DNA of 64,000 nucleotides from LD21 sp963715785 (GTDB lineage: Bacteria > Bacteroidota > Bacteroidia > Bacteroidales > VadinHA17): the NCBI GenBank assembly GCA_963715785.1, contig OY970276.1, forward strand, positions 2,170,001 to 2,234,000, in the 5' to 3' direction. How positions within the stretch are numbered: position 1 is the stretch's first letter; each line of letters opens with the position of its first letter. The notes under the pieces were generated by a model that saw only the letters and a program-made list of their open reading frames with translations, did not search any database and had not been told where the DNA came from. The position numbers and the translations under genes were made by a program. Shown piece by piece: positions 41,992-50,703 of the stretch.

Positions 41992-44925
41992 ATGATACGT
42001 GCAGCTTTTGTAAGTTTCCTCCTTTTCATTCTGTCGGTTGCCGCCGACTCTCAATCAGACAGCCTTAAGATCTCCACCCTGAAAAGATCAGGAAGTTTTA
42101 CAATCTCATCGGGGGTGAGCTCTTCTCAAATGCTTATAAGTGATAAAGAGGATCAGGGGGTAATCAGGGCATTCAAAGATCTTCAGGCGGACATAAAGAC
42201 TGTTACCGGCAATTTACCTGTGCTGTCAATTAATAAGAAACGCTCTTTTTCACAGGTGATAATAGCGGGTACAGTTGGAAAGAGTCCTTTGATTGAAGAT
42301 CTTGTAAAAAGGAAAAAAATCAGCGTTGATGACATTTCAGGTAAATGGGAATCATTTATCATTCAGGTGGTCGACAAGCCATTCCCCGGGGTGGAAAGGG
42401 GCCTTGTGATAGCCGGAAGCGATAAGCGCGGCACAATTTACGGGATTTACGAGATTTCAGGTGAAATAGGTGTTTCTCCATGGTACTGGTGGGCGGATGT
42501 TCCTGCAAGGAAAAATAAGGATCTTTTTGTTTCTCCGGGACGTTATGTTTACGGTGAGCCCTCAGTGAAATACCGTGGCATTTTCCTTAATGATGAAGCT
42601 CCCGATCTCACCAACTGGGTCGCCTTTAAATACGGAATGGTACCCGTGTCTGCAAAACCTCCTGTGCCGCCTGGTGTTGCAAATTATGGACATGAATTCT
42701 ATTCAAGGATTTTTGAACTGCTTCTCAGACTGAAGGCTAACTACCTGTGGCCTGCCATGTGGAACAATGCATTTAATGAGGATGATTCATTGAATGCTGC
42801 CCTGGCAAATGAATATGGCATAGTTATGGGAACCTCTCACCAGGAACCAATGCTCAGGGCACAAAAAGAATGGGACCGCCGGTATCTTAAGACTCTTGGC
42901 AGCTGGAACTGGACAAAAGATTCTGCCACTCTTGTAAAATTCTGGCGGGATGGCATCCGACGCAACCGGAGCTTTGAATCACTGATAACCATCGGACTCA
43001 GAGGTGCCGACGACACCGAGATGGGACCTGGAGGCCCCCAGTCTAACATTGCTAAGCTTGAAAAAATTGTAAATGTCCAGAGAAAAATACTTTCTGAAGA
43101 GCTCAACCCGGATTTGACAAAGATACCTCAGCTCTGGTGCCTTTATAAGGAAGTTCAGGAGTACTATAATGCCGGAATGCGCGTACCCGACGACGTAACA
43201 TTGCTTTGGGCTGAGGATAACTGGGGAGACGTGCGGAGAGTGCCTACAGCAGAGGAACGGACAAGAGGCGGAGGCGCAGGTATTTATTATCACTTTGATT
43301 ATCATGGCGGACCCCGGAGCTACCAGTGGATAAACACAAACCCTATCCCTAAGATCTGGGATCAGATGGCTCTCGCAAAACAATATGGTGCAGACAGGAT
43401 CTGGATTGTCAATGTGGGTCATTTCCGGGGCTATGAATTTCCAATTGAATACTTCCTGTCCCTGGCATGGAACAGCAAAGCATATACAGCCTCCGACATG
43501 AAGGGTTTTACGGAAAGGTGGGCCAAAAAGACATTCGGAACTGACAACATAGAGGGAATTGCTGATATCATCTCAAAAACCACAAAATATAATGGCCGGC
43601 GAAAACCCGAATTGCTTTCTCCATCAACATATAGTCTTGTCAACTACAGAGAGGCAGAAAAGGTTGTAACCGATTTCAAATCGCTGGCAGAAAAGGCAGA
43701 GCAAATCAGTAACCTTCTGCCTGTTGAAATGCACGATGCATTTTATCAACTGGTATTGTTCCCGGTTAAAGCCAGTTCGATCGTGAACGAATTGTATTTC
43801 ACTGCGGGGAAGAATGCCCTGTATGCGAGACAGGGGAGGGCTGCCACCAATGAAATGGCAGATAAGACCGAATTGCTATTCAGGACAGATACAAGCCTTA
43901 TGGGTTATTACAACCATAAGTATGCCGGCGGTAAGTGGAATCATTTTATGGACCAGACTCATCTGGGATACAAAAGTTGGGTTGACCCCCGTGTAAACAG
44001 TCTGGATGCTGTGCATCTTTACAGGATCCGGGTTAGTGATACTGCAGATATGGGCATATCACTGGAAGGTTCGGAAAATGTATGGCCTGGTGCAGGTGAG
44101 ACCGCAGCTCTTCCTTCCTTTGATATTTTTAACAGGCAGGATAGATACTTAGAGATCTTCAATAAGGGAAGCAAATCATTTTCATTCTCAATAACATGTG
44201 ACCAACCCTGGATCCTTCTTCAGGATACAGCAGGAATAATAGACACACAGAAACGAATAACAGTAAATATCGACTGGAATAAGCTTCCTGCAGGAATACA
44301 AAGCGGGACCATGAAGGTCAGAGGTGCCGGCAAAGAAGTTAAAGTAAGCGTGTCGGTATTTAACCCTGAGCAGGCCGGTATTATTAAGGGATTTGATGAA
44401 GCTGACGGATACGTCTCGATGGAAGCAGAACATTATACTTCTATTAATAATACAACAGACCGGAAATGGGAGAAGATTGAAGACTATGGGAGGACACTTT
44501 CAGGAATGCGTGCGACAACTTTTACGGATGCTCCCCCGGCTATCCCCGGGAAAAATGCCCCCTGTCTTGAATATGGGATGAACCTTTTCTCTTCCGGAGA
44601 GGCAGGCATAAGGCTCATACTGTCACCAACCCTTAACTTTCTTGCGGATAGAGACCTTAGAATCGGAGTATCATTTGATGAAGAAGATCCCCGTGTTGTC
44701 GTTGTCGTTCCAAAAGATTTTAATGCAATGAATGGCAATAAGGATTGGGAACAGACTGTGATGGACAATGCGAGATTTATCAATTTAAAGCAGATTATCA
44801 AGACAACCGGTTATCATACTCTTAAGATCTGGATGATCGACCCGGGCGTTGTTATTGAAAAAATCGTTGTGGATACCGGAGGGGTAAAAGAAAGCTATCT
44901 TGGTCCGCCTGAGAGCAAACATTGA
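41992..44925 (+). CDS. Glycoside hydrolase family 115 (xylan alpha-1,2-glucuronidase)
   Basis: 977 residues with a signal peptide (about 1-20). GH115 enzymes remove (4-O-methyl-)glucuronic acid from internal or terminal xylose of glucuronoxylan. Seen here: an N-terminal alpha/beta domain, GTIYGIYEISGEIGVSPWYWWADVP, the barrel with KYRGIFLNDEAPDL and RLKANYLWPAMW, MGTSHQEPMLRAQKEW, LLWAEDNWGD, and a C-terminal beta-sandwich after about 780. Whole family length is kept. It lies between the decayed symporter remnant and susC, and its substrate defines the locus as xylan-directed. Confidence 0.9.
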   Translation: MIRAAFVSFLLFILSVAADSQSDSLKISTLKRSGSFTISSGVSSSQMLISDKEDQGVIRAFKDLQADIKTVTGNLPVLSINKKRSFSQVIIAGTVGKSPLIEDLVKRKKISVDDISGKWESFIIQVVDKPFPGVERGLVIAGSDKRGTIYGIYEISGEIGVSPWYWWADVPARKNKDLFVSPGRYVYGEPSVKYRGIFLNDEAPDLTNWVAFKYGMVPVSAKPPVPPGVANYGHEFYSRIFELLLRLKANYLWPAMWNNAFNEDDSLNAALANEYGIVMGTSHQEPMLRAQKEWDRRYLKTLGSWNWTKDSATLVKFWRDGIRRNRSFESLITIGLRGADDTEMGPGGPQSNIAKLEKIVNVQRKILSEELNPDLTKIPQLWCLYKEVQEYYNAGMRVPDDVTLLWAEDNWGDVRRVPTAEERTRGGGAGIYYHFDYHGGPRSYQWINTNPIPKIWDQMALAKQYGADRIWIVNVGHFRGYEFPIEYFLSLAWNSKAYTASDMKGFTERWAKKTFGTDNIEGIADIISKTTKYNGRRKPELLSPSTYSLVNYREAEKVVTDFKSLAEKAEQISNLLPVEMHDAFYQLVLFPVKASSIVNELYFTAGKNALYARQGRAATNEMADKTELLFRTDTSLMGYYNHKYAGGKWNHFMDQTHLGYKSWVDPRVNSLDAVHLYRIRVSDTADMGISLEGSENVWPGAGETAALPSFDIFNRQDRYLEIFNKGSKSFSFSITCDQPWILLQDTAGIIDTQKRITVNIDWNKLPAGIQSGTMKVRGAGKEVKVSVSVFNPEQAGIIKGFDEADGYVSMEAEHYTSINNTTDRKWEKIEDYGRTLSGMRATTFTDAPPAIPGKNAPCLEYGMNLFSSGEAGIRLILSPTLNFLADRDLRIGVSFDEEDPRVVVVVPKDFNAMNGNKDWEQTVMDNARFINLKQIIKTTGYHTLKIWMIDPGVVIEKIVVDTGGVKESYLGPPESKH

Positions 44926-44991
44926 AGCGCAGCTGCAATAATCCTGTTCCCGGATATACAAATATTCCGTCGTTAAAAAATCTTTAAAATA

Positions 44992-45015
44992 TTCTTTGCA
45001 ATCGATTGCAGAATT
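44992..45015. promoter_or_regulatory. LacI-type operator upstream of susC
   Basis: TTTGCAATCGATTGCAGA contains the perfect 14-bp palindrome TGCAATCGATTGCA (44997-45010). It shares its half-sites with the operator at 41587-41608 and overlaps the -33 region of the susC promoter, a position suited to repression. Confidence 0.75.
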
Positions 45016-45035
45016 AAAAATTTATTCTAAATTTG
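45006..45035 (+). promoter_or_regulatory. susC promoter
   Basis: TTG at 45006-45008 and TAAATTTG at 45028-45035 are 19 bases apart and fit the Bacteroidota -33/-7 elements. Transcription would start near 45043 and leave a leader of about 210 bases. In that leader an open frame without a good start codon (about 45053-45223, containing LEIDATDEKGDQI) looks faintly coding; I cannot assign it. Confidence 0.6.
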
Positions 45036-45255
45036 GGATTGACCTTTGTTTTTAACCTGACTTTAACAACCATAATCTGTTCATTTTGCTTTCAGCAGCA
45101 ATAAAATTAGAAATAGATGCCACTGATGAAAAAGGAGATCAGATATTATTTTCAAGTTTTATACAAACAGATTATAATACGTCTCCTGTTACGGGAAGCT
45201 TACAATTTAAATCAGTAACGTGTTAATTCCTTTATAAAACCCTAAAACTAAAATT

Positions 45256-48200
45256 ATGGTAAAAAATCCTCCAAAAAGCATTTCTCTGGGATGCTTTAAA
45301 AAAATCATGCTAATCTCTGGATTTTGCAGCCTTCTTTTGTTACAAGGCTCATTTCAGGCTTTTGCAGGGTCGGATTTTAATGCAATAAAATCTGACAATC
45401 TTCAGCAAAAAAGTATTACAGGCCGGGTAGTTGATGCCAGGAATACTCCCCTCGCGGGAGTGAATGTCGTTGAAAAAGGTACGACTAACGGTGTAATGAC
45501 AGGAACTGATGGAGAATATAGTATCACAATTGCATCAGGCACTTCTATCCTTAAATTTTCTTTTATAGGATATGAAGATCAGGAAGTTGCTGTTGGCAAT
45601 CAGAAAACCGTTAACGTAACTCTGGCTGAGAGTTTAGTCGGGCTTGATGAAGTTGTGGTTATTGGCTATGGTACAGCAAAGAAGAAAGATCTGACCGGAT
45701 CAGTTGCTTCTATCAGTGGAGATGTAATGCGCGACGTACCATCGGCTAATATCACACAGGCTTTGCAAGGACGTGTGTCAGGGGTGGATTTGGAGCAAAC
45801 CTCAACCAAACCCGGATCTCAAATGCAAATACGTATACGTGGTACCCGCTCGCTGAATGCGAGCAACGACCCGCTTGTAGTGCTCGACGGAATACCCTTT
45901 GCCGGATCCATCGGCGATATTGACCCTAACGATATCAAGAGCGTTGATATCCTGAAAGATGCTGCGGCAACAGCCATTTACGGATCACGTGGTGCAAATG
46001 GTGTATTAATGGTAACTACAAATAAAGGTATGAAAGGACAGAAAGCAGTGGTATCCTACAATGGGTATTATGGGATAAAAAGTATATTTGCCCAATACCC
46101 CATGATGAATGCTTCGGAATTCCGTGCTCTCCGTACCGCAGCTAATATGTACCCGATTGACGGGGCGGATGAATCCGATGCTTACAATACCAATTGGCAA
46201 GATCTGTTTTATAGAACAGGTGCAGTAACAAGTCACGATTTAGGCGTTTCGGGTGGTTCTGAAATGGGCAGCTACAATTTTGGCGTAGGCTACTATAAGG
46301 AAGAAGCTGTGGTACCCGGGCAGAACTATAGCCGTTTTTCCATGCGTGGCACACTCGACCATGAAATAGGTAAGTTATTCCGCTTCGGCTTCACTACTAA
46401 CAATAATTATTCCATTTCTCTAGGTAACAACCTGGGGCTGTATGGAGTCTTAAGCCTGTCGCCTCTTGCAAACCCATATAATGCCGATGGCACTTGGAAA
46501 AGAACTATAAAGATGCCATTAGATGAACAGTGGACCTATTCAAGAGATATAATCAATAATTTAGGTGACGGCTGGATAGATCAAACCAAGGCTTATGGTT
46601 CCTATAACACTATATACGGTGAAATGAAAATCCCCGGCATAGAGGGCCTGAAGTATCGTATCAACCTTGGCGGAAACTTCCGCATGAGTAACGGTGGACA
46701 GTACACAGGACAGGGTGTATTCGCTCTTAATGCAACAACCCCTTCAGTTGCCACTATTGTTAATACACTTACCACCAACTGGGCTGTTGAAAATCTTCTG
46801 ACTTACGACCGCACTTTTGCTCAGAAGCATCAGTTGAATTTAGTTGCATTATATTCTGCCGAGCAGACTCAATATAACAAGTCAACCGTTTCGGCAAAAG
46901 ATATTCCCGCCGATGCCTTACAATTCTATAATCTTGGTCGGGCAGCTGGCGAAATTACAATTAACCCCAACTCAGATGCCCTCGGCAATCCTTACCAGGA
47001 TTATTATCAGAGTGGCTTGATGTCGTGGATGGGACGTGCAATTTACTCTTATGACAGCCGTTACATGCTGAGCGTTACTTTCCGCGCCGATGCCTCCTCC
47101 AGACTGGCTCCCGGACATAAATGGCATGACTATCCTGCAATATCAGCCGGATGGAATATCACAAACGAGTCTTTCATGAAGAATATCACCCTGTTAAATC
47201 TGTTGAAGCTGCGTGTGGGATATGGGGAAACTTCTAACCAGAGTATCAGTCCGTACGCTACACTTGGACTTTTAAATACCAGGCCTTACAACTTTGGTAC
47301 TTTGAACTCCACGGGATTCTATGTATCTCAACTGCCTAATTCTGGTTTAGGTTGGGAGTATTCTAAAACATGGAACTACGGCCTCGACTTTGCCCTCCTT
47401 AATAATCGCTTGTCGGGTACGGTAGAGTACTATGTAACGAACACAAAAGATATCCTGCTGAATGTTAATCTGCCCAGTACCTCGGGCGTGGCCAGCTACA
47501 CCGGTAACATTGGGGCAACCCAGAACAAAGGCTGGGAAGTTTCGCTGAATGGTGTGATATTGAACGGCGTCAGTGGCTTTACATGGGAAGCCGGCATCAA
47601 CCTTTATGGTAACCGCAATAAGCTGGTAGCTCTTGCTTCCGGGCAGCCGGATGATAAAACCAACTGGTGGTTTGTAGGTCACCCAATTGATGTAATCTAT
47701 GACTATCAGAAAATAGGGATTTGGCAGGAAGGAGATCCGTATCTGAATATACTGGAAGGTCCGGCCGGAAAGCCAGGTATGATTAAGGTGAAATATACCG
47801 GCGATTACAATGCCGATGGCTCGCCCACAAGGATGATTAATTCAAGTGACCAGCAAATTATTAGCCTGGAACCCAAATTTCAGGGCGGTTTCAGCACTAA
47901 CTTAACTTATAAAGGTATTGACCTTGGCATTATCGCCGCCTTTAAAAGTGGTGGTATTCTCATCAGCTCACTCTACTCATCGTCAGGTTATCTCAATCTG
48001 CTGAGCGGACGAAGGGGGAATGTAAAGGTGGACTACTGGACACCTGATAACACCGGCGCCAAATATCCGGCCCCCGGTACCAGCGACGTATATTCCGGCG
48101 ATAATCCAAAATATGGCAGTACACTGGGTTACTTCGATGGATCGTATCTGAAAATACGTACCATTTCACTTGGATATAGCCTGAGTCAAAGATGGATACA

Positions 48201-48429
48201 AAAGGCAGGAATTGAAAAATTCCGGATTTACTGTACCATACAGAACCCATTGGTGCTGTTTTCACCTTACAACAAGGAATCAGGCATGGACCCTGAAACC
48301 AACTCATATGCCAACGATGGTTCAACAGCGGCATCACCTTTGCCTTACAACCTGAGACGACTGCTGACTATTGGCACTAACACGCCTTCAACCCGCAACT
48401 ATTTGATTGGTATTAATTTAACATTTTAA
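45256..48429 (+). CDS. SusC-type TonB-dependent outer-membrane transporter
   Basis: 1057 residues. After an export signal (about 1-38) come a carboxypeptidase-regulatory-like domain (about 52-135, GRVVDARNTPLAGVNVVEKGT), a linker with DEVVVIGYGT, a plug domain (LQGRVSGVD, YGSRGANGVLMVTT) and a 22-strand barrel ending in LIGINLTF with the C-terminal Phe. SusC proteins import oligosaccharides under TonB power with a SusD lid. susD follows by 12 bases. The LacI-type operator upstream links its expression to the xylan regulator. Confidence 0.93.
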   Translation: MVKNPPKSISLGCFKKIMLISGFCSLLLLQGSFQAFAGSDFNAIKSDNLQQKSITGRVVDARNTPLAGVNVVEKGTTNGVMTGTDGEYSITIASGTSILKFSFIGYEDQEVAVGNQKTVNVTLAESLVGLDEVVVIGYGTAKKKDLTGSVASISGDVMRDVPSANITQALQGRVSGVDLEQTSTKPGSQMQIRIRGTRSLNASNDPLVVLDGIPFAGSIGDIDPNDIKSVDILKDAAATAIYGSRGANGVLMVTTNKGMKGQKAVVSYNGYYGIKSIFAQYPMMNASEFRALRTAANMYPIDGADESDAYNTNWQDLFYRTGAVTSHDLGVSGGSEMGSYNFGVGYYKEEAVVPGQNYSRFSMRGTLDHEIGKLFRFGFTTNNNYSISLGNNLGLYGVLSLSPLANPYNADGTWKRTIKMPLDEQWTYSRDIINNLGDGWIDQTKAYGSYNTIYGEMKIPGIEGLKYRINLGGNFRMSNGGQYTGQGVFALNATTPSVATIVNTLTTNWAVENLLTYDRTFAQKHQLNLVALYSAEQTQYNKSTVSAKDIPADALQFYNLGRAAGEITINPNSDALGNPYQDYYQSGLMSWMGRAIYSYDSRYMLSVTFRADASSRLAPGHKWHDYPAISAGWNITNESFMKNITLLNLLKLRVGYGETSNQSISPYATLGLLNTRPYNFGTLNSTGFYVSQLPNSGLGWEYSKTWNYGLDFALLNNRLSGTVEYYVTNTKDILLNVNLPSTSGVASYTGNIGATQNKGWEVSLNGVILNGVSGFTWEAGINLYGNRNKLVALASGQPDDKTNWWFVGHPIDVIYDYQKIGIWQEGDPYLNILEGPAGKPGMIKVKYTGDYNADGSPTRMINSSDQQIISLEPKFQGGFSTNLTYKGIDLGIIAAFKSGGILISSLYSSSGYLNLLSGRRGNVKVDYWTPDNTGAKYPAPGTSDVYSGDNPKYGSTLGYFDGSYLKIRTISLGYSLSQRWIQKAGIEKFRIYCTIQNPLVLFSPYNKESGMDPETNSYANDGSTAASPLPYNLRRLLTIGTNTPSTRNYLIGINLTF

Positions 48430-48441
48430 AAAAAGGTAATT

Positions 48442-50361
48442 ATGAAACATATATATATAAAAACCTTAAAAGTAACAGCCTTGATTGCGTTGTTCATGGT
48501 ATCGTGCACTAAAATCCTGGACGAACAGCCGCGCAGTATTTATGAACCAGGTTTTTTCAAAACCGATAAAGGTGTTAATGGAGGATTAACTTCGATGTAC
48601 GCACACCTGCGCTACATATACGGACAAGCTTACTATTATAACAGCTGCCTCACCGGCACTGATGAAGTGACATATGCTCAGAGTGCAGACCAAAACTTTA
48701 AGGATATGGATCTTTCGGGTGCAGGCTCGCTTACTCCTCTGAGCAGCCGTTCAGATGTCTTATGGACCACTGCTTTCCCTAATATAAACACAGCCAGTGG
48801 CATTATTGAAAATGCTGCCGTGGTTGGAACTATTTCGGATGCGCTGGTTGCCGAAGCAAGATTCTTTCGTGCATTCGACTACTTTCAACTGGTACAGACC
48901 TTCGGTGGAGTGCCTTTGGATTTGGGCTCAGGTGAACTGAAGTTCAACACGTCGACCGTGAGAACATCCGTGCGAAACACAGTGCCTGAAGTTTATACCA
49001 AAGCCATATTCCCTGACCTGCTGACAGCGGTATCCAATTTGCCTGATGTCGGACGTGTAACCGGTGGTGTAACCAAAACTGTTGCACGGCTTTATCTTGC
49101 AAAAGCTTACCTGACATACGGCTGGTGGCTCCAAAACCCAAACAACATTCCTACTTATCCGGCAAGTGACCGTACCGATCCTGACGGACATAATGCCCAG
49201 TGGTATTTTCAGTCTGCTTATGACATTGCAACAACTGCCATTGATAATCCAGGCCCTTTCGGCTTGCAGGCAACATATTATGACGTTAACCTTGGTCCAA
49301 ACGACCGCAACAATGAAATTCTGCTGTATGCCGACCACACCCAGGCTAGCGAATTTTATAACGCAAGCAGCCTTACTTACAGTAATGGAGCTGCCCCGGA
49401 AAATTTTGCCGGCTGGATGATGACGTGGAACTATACAAACATCAGAAGCTCTGCTGTAAGTTCAGTTCAGCGTGAAGCATCACAATCACTGGGCCGTCCA
49501 TGGACACGCATGTGCCCGACTATCGGTGTAATTGAAAACACCTTTGCCGACAAAACGAATGATTCCCGCTACGATGGTACATTTACTACTGTTTACCGTG
49601 GCAACTGGCCTAAAGGAGGCATCACTACTGCTTCTTTGGTCAATGCAAACGGAATGTCGGTTGTTCCGGGAGATGCAATACTTACTTTCCTGAATGATGA
49701 AGATCCAGCTGTAGTATATGCTACTGCAAATGGTGGCATCGGTGCTGGAGTATTACCTGGCAGAGCCGATTTTGTGGTATCACCGGGCGGCATCAGCAGG
49801 GTTGTATATCCGGGGCTTTGGAAACTTGGTCCCTATCGTACCGATAATGGCACGGGATTGGGTCAGCCTAATGCAGCCAGTACCCGGCCTTACAACATTG
49901 CCAAATTTTCTGAGCTATACTTTATAGCTGCCGAAGCAACTGTGGAAGGCGCAACTGCTCAAGCCGGAAAAAGCGCAAGAGAATTGATCAATGTTATTCG
50001 CGCACGTGCTGGAAAATGGCGCTGGGACAACAGTGGAAATGTAGCCAAAGTCGCAGATAATAGCGCTGCTATGACAGCTGCCACTCCCGCAACAATCGAC
50101 ATTAACTATATTCTGGCGGAACGTTCGCGTGAATATTATGGAGAAGGCTATCGCTGGTTCGATCTTGTACGTACGCAAACATGGTCAGACATTGCTTCCA
50201 CTTACAGTATTTGCGGAAGCAATTATGGAGATCATACGCCTGTAACGGTAACCCGCACAATTCAACCATATCTCTATCTGCGCCCCATCCCGGATGCCCA
50301 GATACAAGGCATGGAAATGACCGCTGACGAAAAAACTGCTTATCAGAACCCGGGTTACTAA
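48442..50361 (+). CDS. SusD-type outer-membrane glycan-binding lipoprotein
   Basis: 639 residues. The lipobox FMVSC puts the lipid-bearing cysteine at 22. The family pattern is clear: ILDEQPRSIY at the mature start, AEARFFRAFDYFQLVQTFGGVPL, KFSELYFIAAEA and the ending ILAERSREYYGEGYRWFDLVRTQTW. It closes the SusC barrel and captures oligosaccharide. A strong terminator follows, so susC-susD form a unit. Confidence 0.93.
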   Translation: MKHIYIKTLKVTALIALFMVSCTKILDEQPRSIYEPGFFKTDKGVNGGLTSMYAHLRYIYGQAYYYNSCLTGTDEVTYAQSADQNFKDMDLSGAGSLTPLSSRSDVLWTTAFPNINTASGIIENAAVVGTISDALVAEARFFRAFDYFQLVQTFGGVPLDLGSGELKFNTSTVRTSVRNTVPEVYTKAIFPDLLTAVSNLPDVGRVTGGVTKTVARLYLAKAYLTYGWWLQNPNNIPTYPASDRTDPDGHNAQWYFQSAYDIATTAIDNPGPFGLQATYYDVNLGPNDRNNEILLYADHTQASEFYNASSLTYSNGAAPENFAGWMMTWNYTNIRSSAVSSVQREASQSLGRPWTRMCPTIGVIENTFADKTNDSRYDGTFTTVYRGNWPKGGITTASLVNANGMSVVPGDAILTFLNDEDPAVVYATANGGIGAGVLPGRADFVVSPGGISRVVYPGLWKLGPYRTDNGTGLGQPNAASTRPYNIAKFSELYFIAAEATVEGATAQAGKSARELINVIRARAGKWRWDNSGNVAKVADNSAAMTAATPATIDINYILAERSREYYGEGYRWFDLVRTQTWSDIASTYSICGSNYGDHTPVTVTRTIQPYLYLRPIPDAQIQGMEMTADEKTAYQNPGY

Positions 50362-50390
50362 TTGATGAAATAGTAAATCAATAAATCATG

Positions 50391-50427
50391 AAAAAGGAGT
50401 TGTGCATAATTGCAACTCCTTTTTTTT
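50391..50427 (+). terminator. Rho-independent terminator after susD
   Basis: AAAAAGGAGTTG pairs with CAACTCCTTTTT around a short loop, followed by a T-run. It starts 30 bases after the susD stop and ends the susCD transcript. Confidence 0.85.
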
Positions 50428-50579
50428 CACTTTAAAAAAGTAATTTAATAAAACTTTAAACCCCCGATGGAAATACTACTCTTTATAACATCTTTGAATC
50501 GAGAATTTGGCTTCACCGGGCTCACTGCGTTCGGTTCTTTAAGCCTTGCAAACTCACCTTTTCCCATCTCTTCTAACGA

Positions 50580-50661
50580 AAAGAAGGGTGACCTCTTTAC
50601 GAAGTAGAGAGGGGATTGGGGGTGAGTAAAAAAAAAGCCAGGGTGAGTATAAAAAAAGCCA
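50580..50661. repeat. Intergenic repeat block before the DUF2264 gene
   Basis: CCTCTTTAC and GTAGAGAGG form an inverted repeat (50592-50612), followed by GGGGATTGGGGGTGAG, a word common between Bacteroidota genes. Then a 20-21 bp unit, GGGTGAGTA then A-run then GCCA, occurs twice in tandem (50620-50661). With the susD terminator this fills the 342-base gap; no clear promoter for DUF2264 was found. Confidence 0.6.
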
Positions 50662-50703
50662 GGATAAGGTGATGTTTATAAAGGGTGGTCGGAATTAAGA
50701 AAG

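Noticed and set aside
45117..45218. Leader peptide of 33 codons before susC
   Set aside because: Hydrophobic/basic chance composition, and another frame over the same bases looks more coding-like.
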